NCBI GenBank assembly: GCA_029250625.1
Contig: JAQXEX010000012.1
Location: 1 to 45,754, forward strand
Source of the DNA: Candidatus Poseidonia sp.
GTDB taxonomy: Archaea; Thermoplasmatota; Poseidoniia; Poseidoniales; Poseidoniaceae
Direction: 5' to 3'
Length of the DNA stretch: 45,754 nt
Under the pieces are notes generated by a model that was given only the letters and a program-made list of their open reading frames with translations, had not been told where the DNA came from and did no database searches. This document shows positions 19,170 through 28,075 of the stretch, one piece after another. Positions within the stretch are counted from its first letter, which is position 1. Each line of letters begins with the position of its first letter. The translations under genes were made by a program, and so were the position numbers.

Positions 19170-19754
19170 ATGGGAGAAGGCATCGTGCAGACGGGCCAAG
19201 GTACAACTTCAGGCAATGAGAATCAGGCATCTCGAAGAACACTTTATCTTGCTATGGGCTCAACATTGGCATTTATTCTCTATTCTACACTTGTTCTGGA
19301 CCCTGCCGGTAAATGCTTCAGGATAGAGGGCAGTTCGAATTCATTAGGGCTAACCTTCACTTACACCTTACAAATGGTCCAAGATTTCTTTGAAATGAGA
19401 AGTCAAAGCCAACTCGATTGCTACAAAGAGTTCCTGCAAATTTGGGATGTGATTTTCGCAGTCATTTACGCCTCAATGTACGGCTTTTGGGTCATGTATT
19501 TCTTCAATAATCATCGATGGCTATTGATTGCGCCTGTTCTTGCAATGGTTGCGGACTGGATTGAAAACATTGCTGAAATATTGATGATAAACAGTTACCA
19601 GGATTCAAACACAATTTCTGGAACACTCGTTTCGGTAGGGTCTGGTATTAACATGGTCAAGTGGATGATGCTGAGCCTAACATATCTCATACTCCTCACA
19701 GGAATCGCCGTTAAAATGCGCTCATTTCTGTGGAAAAAGACCAACAGTAAATGA
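19170..19754 (+). CDS. Four-helix membrane protein, unknown function
   Basis: The 194-residue protein has four predicted membrane helices at about residues 25-43 (LYLAMGSTLAFILYSTLVL), 92-112, 116-135 and 158-180. The stretch between helices 1 and 2 contains two Cys and probably lies outside. The tail is basic (KMRSFLWKKTNSK), so it should be cytoplasmic. I do not recognise a family. The sequence is somewhat richer in A+T than its neighbours. It has its own upstream region of 150 bp, divergent from the lipoprotein gene. Confidence 0.6.
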   Translation: MGEGIVQTGQGTTSGNENQASRRTLYLAMGSTLAFILYSTLVLDPAGKCFRIEGSSNSLGLTFTYTLQMVQDFFEMRSQSQLDCYKEFLQIWDVIFAVIYASMYGFWVMYFFNNHRWLLIAPVLAMVADWIENIAEILMINSYQDSNTISGTLVSVGSGINMVKWMMLSLTYLILLTGIAVKMRSFLWKKTNSK

Positions 19755-19873
19755 TGATGAAAGGGCTGTTGCGATGTTCTCGAACCGCACCACTTGTCAA
19801 CAAAAGACTGTTTCAGCCCCTCTCTTGTTGTTTTCGTAAGAGAATACGTTGAATTCAAAACGTTTTGTTCGTT

Positions 19874-21634
19874 TCAAATCCGTCTTCGCAAGCGTTCCAT
19901 TGCTGCATCAGCCTGTGATAAGTGATTCAAACAGTCCTCTATGCGACTGACTCCTAGCATTTCCTCTGAAAGGGCTATCTCCCGTTCACATTCCCTTCGG
20001 TCGTCGTCTTCAACGGTGATTTGAGCAGCATCGCATTGATTTCGTAAGGTACGCCATTCATCAATGACGAAGTCGTAAAGTTCCAGGGCATCATCGCTGG
20101 CTTTCCCTTCTTTATCCAATCCGGCAGTCATTCGCTCAAGCAACATACCAGCATGTGACCATGATTTGGCTTGTGCGGCTTGATCAATTTCTTCCAAAGC
20201 CTGCGACCATGATTCTTCATCATCACGGCCCTCATAGCGCTGAACGAGTTTCTTACGTTGCTTCAGCGCCCGAAGCACATCATCCATTGCCGCTCGTTCC
20301 TTTTCGATGGTACGAACAACTCCGTCTGCTAAACCGATCGCTTGGCTGGCGTGGCCTTGTTCTATGGCCTCTTCAGCCTGATTAAGCCGTTCTTTCAATT
20401 GAGATGTATCGAGCCCATCAGCCTGCTTAAGTTGTCTATTGGCTTCTTTCAGCGAGGTGAGGGCGCGCTCTTGAGCGTCTCCATCAGCAAGCAATTGTGC
20501 GGGGATGACCGAAGCATATTCGAATGCTTCATGCGGTTTTTCCGAAGCAAGGAATTCCTTAGCTTCGTTCAACATCTCATACAAGCGCTTGATTCCATCG
20601 CCTTTCTTCCCGTCAAGAAGGCGAGACCCTTCTGTGATGGATTGTTCGGCTTGTCCCCACCATTCAATGATTTCCGCAGCTCGCTTTTTCGCTTCTCGGA
20701 ACAGAAGTTCACCCTCTCGGAGTGAACCGAGTTGGACTTCACGTTCACCCATATCAAACGCCTTTTGAGGGCGTTTTGCCGTTGGGGCAATATCTGAGGC
20801 TTGTTTCACAGCGGCCAGAGCATCGTTGCGAATGATTTCTACATCATCTGCGAGGGAAAGTGAACGATCCATGTCTTCTTCGCCCTCATCCAATAGTCTC
20901 ATGCCGTATTTTGGGTCCAAATGCCCTTCTTCCCGTGCAGTGGTGAGTAGACTCGCTGCTTGGTCGACGGCTGCTCCTTGCGATTTGAGTTCTAACAGAC
21001 GCAGTTCCAGTGTGTCAAGACGCTTTTTGAAGGCCTTTCGCAGTACTTTTTGATCGTCTCCGACCATCCATGCATAGGCTGTATCAACAACGGATAACAG
21101 AACAATAAGTGGTGCGATGAATGAAAGAATCTGGGTGTAATCTGTTGATTGTGAAAAGAGCAGTGTTGTCGCTGAAGCGCACCCGATGCCGGTGAGAATT
21201 GAGCGGAAGCGAAGAACATCAAAGCCACCTCTTAGGAGCGTCCTGGACTGCAGGCGACACAACCAACCAACGCCCATCACAAGAGTGCTACCTAGGGTGG
21301 CTCCGTTCAATTCTGTCTCTAGGCCAAGGGCTCCAATGACCATGAGGACGGGCCACGCCACCGTAGTTGACGCTCCAATACGACTTCGGGCTGCTGGGTC
21401 ATCCAGAGCGAGGTCTTGAAGAATAATTCCCCAAAACAACAGAAGCATTGGTGCACCAAAACCAGCCAAAGAAACTCCCTTGTCGCTAAACAAGCCTGTT
21501 AATGTCGGCCAAGCGAGCCAAATCGAACAAGCAAGAATCAGAAGTGCGGTAGCCATGGTTACGGAATCAACGCGTTTGGCCCTGCGTTGGCGCTCAGACT
21601 CAATTGCCGAATCGACATCAGCCCAAGTGACCAT
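19874..21634 (-). CDS. Membrane protein with long C-terminal helical/coiled-coil region
   Basis: I do not recognise a family. Residues about 25-190 hold roughly six hydrophobic helices (VTMATALLILACSIWLAW; GAPMLLLFWGIILQDLAL; later helices near 90, 110, 145 and 170). Residues 200-586 are soluble, strongly helical and charged, with repeat-like units (LKEANRQLKQADGLDTSQLKE, NQAEEAIEQGHASQAIGLAD, SWSHAGMLLERMTAGLDKE). The design, a membrane base carrying a long helical array, matches the gene at 15709-18258 in outline. The start is well placed at ATG 21634, divergent from pyrB. A scaffold or envelope role is possible but not shown. Confidence 0.7.
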   Translation of the reverse strand: MVTWADVDSAIESERQRRAKRVDSVTMATALLILACSIWLAWPTLTGLFSDKGVSLAGFGAPMLLLFWGIILQDLALDDPAARSRIGASTTVAWPVLMVIGALGLETELNGATLGSTLVMGVGWLCRLQSRTLLRGGFDVLRFRSILTGIGCASATTLLFSQSTDYTQILSFIAPLIVLLSVVDTAYAWMVGDDQKVLRKAFKKRLDTLELRLLELKSQGAAVDQAASLLTTAREEGHLDPKYGMRLLDEGEEDMDRSLSLADDVEIIRNDALAAVKQASDIAPTAKRPQKAFDMGEREVQLGSLREGELLFREAKKRAAEIIEWWGQAEQSITEGSRLLDGKKGDGIKRLYEMLNEAKEFLASEKPHEAFEYASVIPAQLLADGDAQERALTSLKEANRQLKQADGLDTSQLKERLNQAEEAIEQGHASQAIGLADGVVRTIEKERAAMDDVLRALKQRKKLVQRYEGRDDEESWSQALEEIDQAAQAKSWSHAGMLLERMTAGLDKEGKASDDALELYDFVIDEWRTLRNQCDAAQITVEDDDRRECEREIALSEEMLGVSRIEDCLNHLSQADAAMERLRRRI

Positions 21635-21678
21635 GAGGTTCCGACAGCAGTTTTACCCATAACCACTCCGCTCTAATG

Positions 21679-21743
21679 GTCGGGAATTACCCATGATGTC
21701 TCATTGGTGTTGTCGGGAATGTTCATGGGTGTCTTTCACCCGT
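21679..21743 (+). promoter_or_regulatory. Repeat-rich control region before pyrBI
   Basis: GTCGGGAAT occurs twice in direct orientation, at 21679-21687 and 21712-21720, spaced 33 bp (about three DNA turns). Perfect inverted arms ACCCATGA (21689-21696) and TCATGGGT (21723-21730) follow the two copies. The right arm also enters a second possible hairpin, GGGTG-TCTTT-CACCC (21727-21741), just before the pyrB ribosome binding site. Alternative pairing is therefore possible. The pattern suggests a regulator site or leader control. Confidence 0.45.
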
Positions 21744-21765
21744 TGGAGAAAAGCGAGGGAGTATT

Positions 21766-22716
21766 ATGGCCGGTCTCATTACGATGGATGATTTATCCAA
21801 TGACGAAATTCAAAGCATTCTAAATGATGCAGAACGCCTCCTACCGGTTGCAGAAGGCAAGATTTACCTGCCGCTACTTCAAGGAAAAATACTTGGAAAC
21901 TTGTTCTTTGAACCCAGTACGCGAACACGAATGTCATTTGAGACCGCAATGAAGCGCTTAGGTGGAGATGTGGTCAACCTTGGTGACGTCAAAACGTCCT
22001 CGGTTGTCAAAGGTGAAACGCTTTTCGATACCATCCAGATGGTGGACGGTTATACAGACATCATCGCCATGCGCCACCCTCGTCAAGGGGCGGCTCAATA
22101 CGCACAAGATGCAGCTAGAGTCCCCATCCTAAACGGCGGCGATGGAGCAGGCCATCACCCAACCCAAACCATGCTTGACTTGTTCACCATCAAGCAGGCC
22201 CATGGGCGACTTGACGGATTGAAGGTCGTTCTTGCTGGAGACTTGCGCTATGGCCGAACCGTACATTCATTGAGTCACGCTCTGACTCGTTTTGGATGCG
22301 AGTTGATTTTTGCAAGTCCTAAACTCCTCCGTATGCCTGCAGAAATCGTTGAGGACTTGTCGGCCCATGGCGCGAATGTGGTCGAAACCGAAGACCTTCT
22401 TTCTTCGTTGGCCGACGCAGATGTCGTTTACATGACGCGAATCCAAAAAGAGCGTTTCGCTGATGAGGATGAATATACAAAAGTAGCCGGCGCATACAAA
22501 CTACATGCTTCCAATTTAGAGGGGACCAAAGAGGACATGATCATCATGCATCCACTTCCACGGGTTGATGAAATCCATCCCTCTGTCGACAAAACACGGC
22601 ATGCGCGGTATTTTGAACAGGCATTCAACGGTGTTGTGGCAAGGATGGCCCTCCTATGCCGTTTGCTCGGCGTGACTGTCCCGGAAGACATTCCATCTGC
22701 GGGAGGTGAGTTCTGA
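21766..22716 (+). CDS. pyrB: Aspartate carbamoyltransferase catalytic chain
   Basis: This enzyme joins carbamoyl phosphate and aspartate, the first committed step of pyrimidine synthesis. Signatures are LFFEPSTRTRMSFETAMKRL (carbamoyl phosphate site), the GHHPTQTMLDLF stretch, DLRYGRTVHSL and the aspartate-site MHPLPRVDEIHPSVD. At 316 residues it is full length. GAGGGAG precedes the ATG. Its stop overlaps the pyrI start by one base (TGATG), which indicates translational coupling of catalytic and regulatory chains. Confidence 0.98.
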   Translation: MAGLITMDDLSNDEIQSILNDAERLLPVAEGKIYLPLLQGKILGNLFFEPSTRTRMSFETAMKRLGGDVVNLGDVKTSSVVKGETLFDTIQMVDGYTDIIAMRHPRQGAAQYAQDAARVPILNGGDGAGHHPTQTMLDLFTIKQAHGRLDGLKVVLAGDLRYGRTVHSLSHALTRFGCELIFASPKLLRMPAEIVEDLSAHGANVVETEDLLSSLADADVVYMTRIQKERFADEDEYTKVAGAYKLHASNLEGTKEDMIIMHPLPRVDEIHPSVDKTRHARYFEQAFNGVVARMALLCRLLGVTVPEDIPSAGGEF

Positions 22717-23192
22717 TGTCACAGGAACACAACATGCGACGTGTCACCGCCATCCGTAACGGAACTGTCATCGACCACATTCCGTCTGGGCAGGCAATGC
22801 GTGTGCTTGAGATGCTTAACATGAACAAGACGACCTCTGTTCCTGTTTCCATGGTCATGAATGTCCCGTCAAAGAAGATGGGGACCAAGGATATCATCAA
22901 AGTTGAAGACCGGGAATTGACCCAAGATGAACTCAATCGTCTTGCTCTTGTCGCTCCAGAGGCTCATGTAGCCATCATCCGTGCATACAGTGTGGCCGAA
23001 AAGATGACGATTCAAATTGGAGAAGAGGTAACGAACGTTGTCCGTTGCACATTCTCAAACTGCATCACGACCAATCCCCGTGAACCGTTGGCTCACCGCC
23101 TGCGTGTTATGGGCAGAGAACCTCTTGTGCTTCGCTGCCATTACTGTGGCCGACCGCAGGACTTAGAGAAGTTGATCGGCAATTTGCTGTGA
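22716..23192 (+). CDS. pyrI: Aspartate carbamoyltransferase regulatory chain
   Basis: This is the allosteric subunit that binds CTP and ATP and joins catalytic trimers. The N-terminal nucleotide-binding part starts at RRVTAIRNGTVIDHIPSGQA. The C-terminal zinc domain has the four expected Cys: CTFSNC and, after about 25 residues, CHYC. Length (158) is normal. Translation is coupled to pyrB by a one-base overlap, with GGAGGTGA inside the end of pyrB. It converges with the tRNA thiolase gene; the stops abut. Confidence 0.97.
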   Translation: MSQEHNMRRVTAIRNGTVIDHIPSGQAMRVLEMLNMNKTTSVPVSMVMNVPSKKMGTKDIIKVEDRELTQDELNRLALVAPEAHVAIIRAYSVAEKMTIQIGEEVTNVVRCTFSNCITTNPREPLAHRLRVMGREPLVLRCHYCGRPQDLEKLIGNLL

Positions 23193-24206
23193 TCATTCCT
23201 CATCAATCGATAACAAGTCCCGCATGTCACAGGCTTTGCATTGCAAGCCCGAAGTCATGCTACCGCAACGTTCGCAAGGCTGAGGGGGGGCCGGCCGTGT
23301 GGACCCACCTCCCAATTCAACAACTTGGTCTCTCAAGGATTTGACTTGGTCAGCCATACGCACGAGTCCGTGTCGGGTTCCTGGTACATCGGCTTCCATC
23401 GTTGCGACCAATTCCCGGTGTCGCCATCGGAGTGCTCCTTTGGCGTTTGGGCATTCCTCATGGTGGATGGGGAGATTTTTGTGCGTTGCATACAGGTGAA
23501 TCTCTTGCTCGGGAACCCAGCGTAATGGGACAATTCGTGGTGCTAAACCATCAACACGATTTGTGGTGTGAGGTGCGAGCCTCAGGGTGCGCTCCATGTC
23601 CCCATTGGAGACATTCATCAGCACGGTTTGGGCCATGTCGTCTAAATTATGACCCAATGCGATGTAATCTGCACCAATGCGTTCTGCCAGATGGTTGATT
23701 CCCTGTCTTCGGAAGACGCCACAATAAGCACATGGCATTCGCGGCGCATTGTTGTCTTTCTCCATGGCCATTGGAAGTCTGCGGACGACCTCATCCATTT
23801 CGATGAACGAAAGTTCAGGGTACGATACGGTCTCATGCTGGATCTTTAGCTGGTCGCAGAGGTCTTTGGCGCACACGATTGATGGAGGTCGATATCCTTC
23901 AATGCCTTCATCAACGGTGCCAGCAACGATGGTTACGTCCCTTCGTTCCCCGAGTAAATCAACAAGAGAGTGCAGCAAAACGGCAGAATCCTTTCCACCG
24001 GATACAGCCACCAAAATCGTTGTATGTTCTCCTCGTTTCAACGGAAGTTGCAGTCGCAGTTCTTTTCCGATTTTCTTCCGTACCGACTTTGCGAGATGTT
24101 TTCCACATAGAATTCGACCTGAGTACGCTTGCTCAACGACCGCTGGTTTGTTGCATGAGTCACACGTCGGGATTTGAAAAGGTCCCTCCGGTGCTGCCTC
24201 GGCCAT
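23193..24206 (-). CDS. tRNA 2-thiouridine synthetase of the TtuA/NcsA family
   Basis: This is a PP-loop ATPase that adenylates and thiolates a tRNA uridine (position 34 or 54, depending on subfamily), using sulfur from a ubiquitin-like carrier. The N-terminal zinc knuckle is CDSC...CGKH; the PP-loop is VAVSGGKDSAVLLHS. MPCAYCGVFRR (Cys-x2-Cys) and the later HHEECPNAKG supply the three Cys that hold a 4Fe-4S cluster in TtuA. A C-terminal zinc finger (CERCG, CKACD) completes the family layout. I chose ATG 24206; an in-frame TTG at 24236 is possible. A TATA-like TTATAGT on this strand (about 24279-24288) lies upstream. Confidence 0.88.
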   Translation of the reverse strand: MAEAAPEGPFQIPTCDSCNKPAVVEQAYSGRILCGKHLAKSVRKKIGKELRLQLPLKRGEHTTILVAVSGGKDSAVLLHSLVDLLGERRDVTIVAGTVDEGIEGYRPPSIVCAKDLCDQLKIQHETVSYPELSFIEMDEVVRRLPMAMEKDNNAPRMPCAYCGVFRRQGINHLAERIGADYIALGHNLDDMAQTVLMNVSNGDMERTLRLAPHTTNRVDGLAPRIVPLRWVPEQEIHLYATHKNLPIHHEECPNAKGALRWRHRELVATMEADVPGTRHGLVRMADQVKSLRDQVVELGGGSTRPAPPQPCERCGSMTSGLQCKACDMRDLLSIDEE

Positions 24207-24236
24207 AATCCGTGGGGCGTCGCTGGAGTGTTTCAA

Positions 24237-24539
24237 ATCAACGGCTTCAACATGGGGTGTAACAGAAGCAAAAAAGAACTATAATTTTTCAATTGATTAT
24301 TTGATTTTTATATTGCATTTTTTAGTATTCCTAAGCGCATTGTGGCCCCGCATCCATAAAGCCGTAATGACCGGTGAGAGGCCAGAGGGATGTCAATCAA
24401 GGCATGCCGTACTGTTTTACTCGATGTGAAATATATTTTCCAGTTGGAAATTCCAATAGGGTCCTCAAATCCACTCAAAACCCATCTTGAGCGCAAAACT
24501 TCTTGAAGGCTACAGCGGTGTCACTGAGGTTGAGCGACC
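24237..24539. promoter_or_regulatory. A+T-rich divergent intergenic region
   Basis: This is the longest gene-free stretch. Positions 24268-24330 are very A+T-rich and include TATA-like CTATAATTT, which suits leftward transcription of the tRNA thiolase gene. GAAATATATTTT (24429-24440) is a TATA-like box for the rightward Roadblock gene. The palindrome TTTCCA-GT-TGGAAA (24437-24450) overlaps its right edge and could be an operator. The middle part (24330-24420) holds no convincing ORF and no tRNA fold that I can see. If 24430 is the TATA box, the Roadblock mRNA has a leader of about 80 nt. Confidence 0.5.
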
Positions 24540-24881
24540 ATGCTGCAACGGTTATTATCCGCCTTGACGACCCAAAATGGGGTCGAACAAGCTCTGATGA
24601 TGGACGATAGAGGGCGCCTCATGGCCAGCGTGGGGGCCTCCGGGTCCTTTCCTGATGTTGAACGAACGGTTTTGATGACATCAAACGGTCTTGAAGCAAC
24701 TCAGAACCTCGGTCTTGGCGAACTCTATGAGATTTGGGAAGAAAGCGATACCCGTACCATGATCGACATCGTTACTCCGTACCGCATTTTGATGCTGCAC
24801 GGAAAAGGCGGTAAACTGGCGAGGTGGAGGCACAGTATTGACCTCAATCGCAAGTCCCTTGCAACAACCCCTGAAATGTAG
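24540..24881 (+). CDS. Roadblock/LC7-like domain protein
   Basis: This 113-residue protein fits the Roadblock/LC7 (MglB-like) fold: a leading helix (MLQRLLSALTTQNGVEQAL), then MMDDRGRLMASVG, a long helix with ERTVLMTSNGLEATQNL, and strands TMIDIVTPYRILMLHGKGG followed by LARWRHSIDLNRKSLA. Such proteins dimerise and regulate small Ras-like GTPases or bind partner domains. No GTPase gene is visible nearby. The stop lies 10 nt before the large coiled-coil gene, whose AGGTGA overlaps this stop region, so the genes form an operon. The fold assignment is by pattern, with moderate certainty. Confidence 0.6.
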   Translation: MLQRLLSALTTQNGVEQALMMDDRGRLMASVGASGSFPDVERTVLMTSNGLEATQNLGLGELYEIWEESDTRTMIDIVTPYRILMLHGKGGKLARWRHSIDLNRKSLATTPEM

Positions 24882-24891
24882 GTGAACCAAC

Positions 24892-27800
24892 ATGTTTGAA
24901 ATGCCCTTTGGAATTCCAGTTGATGAAGAAATAGTGTTGACCGAGGGGACGTTACAACCGTTCGCTCACGGCGTCATTTCAACCTGGGTTGGACGACGAA
25001 AAACTCCAGCGGGACATCGACTCGTACGGGCAGGGCGTATTGTGGGCTGGTTGGCTGAGGGTAGCAAGTACACTCAGAAACGAGACTTGCTCGCTGGAAA
25101 AGAAGCCCAACAGGCCTTGCTTGCTATTGAATCGGAGCAAAAAGCCCGTTTCACTGCATCTGAGTACACCATCTCAGGACTTGGTGGTGTTGCCGACCTT
25201 GTTCCCGAAGCCTTTGTTCATCAAGCAGACCGACAAGGACTGCGCTCAATGACGAATTTCGTTGAGCGACTCCTCGCCCGGGATTTGTCAAAAGTATTGG
25301 CTCATCTCGTGGAAGACGAAACGGTACGAGGAGCCATCGCTATTGATTCTGGCATGCTCATCGACGAATCAGGAGACCTGCCACGAGATGCAGATGCCTT
25401 AGCGACTCAAATACACAGCATTCTTTCCGACATTAGGGTAGAAGACATCAATCTTGGGCTGGGATTGGGGGCCTCTGGACACTGGACACTTCACACCTCT
25501 GATGGAGCTTTATTGTTGGCTCAAAGTGGAGAAATTGCTCTAGCGGTTTGGACCGAACGAGACGCCAATCATTCTCGAATCCTTTCCTCGGCATCGTTGA
25601 TGCTCGAAGGAGATGTTGCTTCAGTTGGAGAGCATGGTACAAGTTTGCCGGATGGTTTCCCGCTCCGAGAAGGACGTGGAGGGCCTGATGCCATTCTTTC
25701 AATGCTCAAAGCGGGCATGGAAGAAGAAGTCACCGGCCACATACAGTCCGGCGCCTCTTCAAAATCCGTCTCACTCATACTTTCAAGAGGTGTTCCTGTC
25801 GCTCTATGGGCTCCAAACGCTGATGATGAGAGCGCAGCCATGACCATGCTTACCGAGCCGAAGCGAAAGTTGCAATTGATCCGTTTTGCAGCAGGAACGG
25901 TCGTATCTTCAAATTCAGGTTCATTTGAACATTTCAAACTCAAATCGTTTTGTGATCAGTTGTCAACCGTACGAACTCGTTCAGAGGCACGCCAGGCTTC
26001 AATTCGGGCTTCTCTTGAAGAAATGCTCGGTTTTGAAGCAGGTTTGGAGGAACTGCGTCTTCAGCGAGGAAAAGTCAATTTCTCAACCGGAGGCATGGAA
26101 GCAGGAGATGGATTGCCAGTTATGCAAGAGCAGGCCGTTGCTGCTGTTGATGCAGGCTTGCGCCGAAAACTTGAGGCTGCTCAGCAATCATTGGATGAAC
26201 TTACCAAAGCACAAGCCATCCTCGAAGGCAAGAACAAGGAACTGGAAACAAAGAAAACAGCCGCTCAAATTGTGGCTCGTGAGGCAAGTGAAACACGCCA
26301 GGAACATACCGTGGCTCTCGAGGATGCCCATGCCCGCCTGAACAGTTTACAAGTCGACCTAGCCGAATCCCGCAATCAATCAGAAGACGCTGAACACCGT
26401 GCCGAGCGTTTGGTCCGCCGAGTGAATGAACTTGAACATCAAGTCAGTGAACGTGCAGCAGAACTGGCCAAGGCTTTGGGTGACGCAGAGGCGAGCAGTG
26501 AACTTCAAGCGATGATTGAAACACTTGCACTTAAGGAAACAGAATTGCAAGCAAACCTGTCCGAAGGGAGCAAGCGGTTGAATACAATCCGCCAACAAAG
26601 CGAGGATGAGGAGCGTCGCTTGCGTGTCCTTACCGAGCAAGTGAGTACGACCAGAGAACGGCATGCAAGAAGCCAATCCGACGTGCTCACGCTCCAAGAG
26701 CAGGTTCACGTCCATCAACTCGAATTGGACGCCATAAAGACTGAGGAATCGATGTCGAAAAACCGTATGGAAGAAGACCGATTGCGCCGTGCAGAGGATG
26801 AATCTCGCCGCTCAAACGTTCAGGCTGAACTTCGGGAATTGATGGACGAACGCCGTACTCTTCTCCGTGAACTTGGAGACATGGGCGCTCGCCGAGGCCA
26901 TGCTGAAGCTGAACTCTCGTCCCTTGTTGAGAAGGCAACCACGCTTTCTCAAGCTCATGAAGAAGCTCTTGCGGACATTCAGGAAGCCGAACGCCTACGA
27001 GCCCGTCTTGCAGAAGAACCACTCGCGCAGGCCCTTCTTGATGACAACAACACCTTCGAAGGATTGGGTCCTGTTCTCGATCGTCTCGAGCACGCTCGTG
27101 GCCTCGGATATTCTGTGACCATGCTTGACCGTGCCGTTGAGCGAGCCCTTCAAGTGATTCAATCAACGGTTGACCACGTCGCTGCGACACCACGTCACCT
27201 TCTCTCATCTGAAGTAATGACCTTGCTTGAACGCCAGGTGCCGCAAACAGCAGGAGCGGTCCGTGGACTCGCTCGCTGGTCGGTCCAACAACGGTTGGAA
27301 CATCAACTCGGAGAGACGGTCAATCATGTTGTTTTGGATTTGGAACATCTGTTGGAAGATTACGACCGTTCCATCACAATGCTTAGGAGAATTAGGAACG
27401 TACTCGAACAAATCGAACGCTTGGGTGCGCCGAGTCATGAAGTACACGCCCTCTTGACCAACTGCCAACGTCCTGAAGCGCTACCGAGCCTGGCTCAAGG
27501 CACTCGAAAATTGATTCAGGTTGCTTTGGACGATATTTACCTTGAAGCAGACCAAAGGGATGCTGGCGAGGCAATTGGGCTGGAAGAAACAGCCCGTGTC
27601 CTTGAAGAATTAATTACTCAACTCGATGCTTCAGGACTAACGGATGGCGTACCAAGGGGTATGCTTTGGGAATTCCAACGTGATGGCCTTCTTCCCTTTG
27701 AGCGAGAATCCATTCCCTCAAACCAGCGTCTTCCCGTAGACGCAGACATGTTGGTTGACCTTGAACCTGCTCTCCTTCATGAAGAAGACATTGACATGGG

Positions 27801-28065
27801 TTCGAATGAACCCGCAGTTGAAGACCATCATGGGTGGGCGGATTTACCGGCACCAAGCGATTCTTTACCAGCGGCAATCGTTGTTCAAGACGCACCAGAA
27901 CAAACCAAGGTTGACCTGGACGATGAACGGGCCCAACTCGAAGCTGAACTGGCCCGTATTGATGCTGAATGGAGCCATAGAGATGAAACACCTACCGCTA
28001 CGAGTTCTCCTCCAGATGCGGCTCTTGCCGACCTTGAATCACGCCTTTCCAACATTGAGTTCTGA
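24892..28065 (+). CDS. Giant coiled-coil protein with Roadblock-like N-terminal region
   Basis: I know no named family for this 1057-residue protein. Residues about 15-110 resemble the DUF4388/PATAN pattern (RLVRAGRIVGWLAEG, then EAQQALLAIESEQKARF). Residues about 128-225 read like a Roadblock domain (GAIAIDSGMLIDESGDLPRD, then a helix, then strands to EIALAVWTE). A second possible PATAN-like unit lies near 265-345. Residues about 415-710 form a long heptad-rich coiled coil (RRKLEAAQQSLDELTKAQAI; ELAKALGDAEAS). A further helical domain (about 710-930) and an acidic Pro-rich tail follow, ending in a short helix. It probably acts as a cytoplasmic scaffold with the upstream small Roadblock protein. 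AGGTGA lies 7 nt before the start. Confidence 0.65.
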   Translation: MFEMPFGIPVDEEIVLTEGTLQPFAHGVISTWVGRRKTPAGHRLVRAGRIVGWLAEGSKYTQKRDLLAGKEAQQALLAIESEQKARFTASEYTISGLGGVADLVPEAFVHQADRQGLRSMTNFVERLLARDLSKVLAHLVEDETVRGAIAIDSGMLIDESGDLPRDADALATQIHSILSDIRVEDINLGLGLGASGHWTLHTSDGALLLAQSGEIALAVWTERDANHSRILSSASLMLEGDVASVGEHGTSLPDGFPLREGRGGPDAILSMLKAGMEEEVTGHIQSGASSKSVSLILSRGVPVALWAPNADDESAAMTMLTEPKRKLQLIRFAAGTVVSSNSGSFEHFKLKSFCDQLSTVRTRSEARQASIRASLEEMLGFEAGLEELRLQRGKVNFSTGGMEAGDGLPVMQEQAVAAVDAGLRRKLEAAQQSLDELTKAQAILEGKNKELETKKTAAQIVAREASETRQEHTVALEDAHARLNSLQVDLAESRNQSEDAEHRAERLVRRVNELEHQVSERAAELAKALGDAEASSELQAMIETLALKETELQANLSEGSKRLNTIRQQSEDEERRLRVLTEQVSTTRERHARSQSDVLTLQEQVHVHQLELDAIKTEESMSKNRMEEDRLRRAEDESRRSNVQAELRELMDERRTLLRELGDMGARRGHAEAELSSLVEKATTLSQAHEEALADIQEAERLRARLAEEPLAQALLDDNNTFEGLGPVLDRLEHARGLGYSVTMLDRAVERALQVIQSTVDHVAATPRHLLSSEVMTLLERQVPQTAGAVRGLARWSVQQRLEHQLGETVNHVVLDLEHLLEDYDRSITMLRRIRNVLEQIERLGAPSHEVHALLTNCQRPEALPSLAQGTRKLIQVALDDIYLEADQRDAGEAIGLEETARVLEELITQLDASGLTDGVPRGMLWEFQRDGLLPFERESIPSNQRLPVDADMLVDLEPALLHEEDIDMGSNEPAVEDHHGWADLPAPSDSLPAAIVVQDAPEQTKVDLDDERAQLEAELARIDAEWSHRDETPTATSSPPDAALADLESRLSNIEF

Positions 28066-28075
28066 GGTGAATGAG

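Noticed and set aside
24330-24420. Possible tRNA or small RNA in the intergenic region
   Set aside because: No cloverleaf, no T-loop GTTC-A motif and no CCA-compatible acceptor stem could be found.
24308-24496. Leftward 62-residue ORF in the long intergenic region
   Set aside because: No ribosome binding site, no recognisable motif and A+T-rich promoter-like surroundings; probably chance.
26687-27208. Antisense ORF of 173 residues inside the coiled-coil gene
   Set aside because: Rich in Gln, Arg and Gly from the reverse reading of coiled-coil codons; no start signal or motif.
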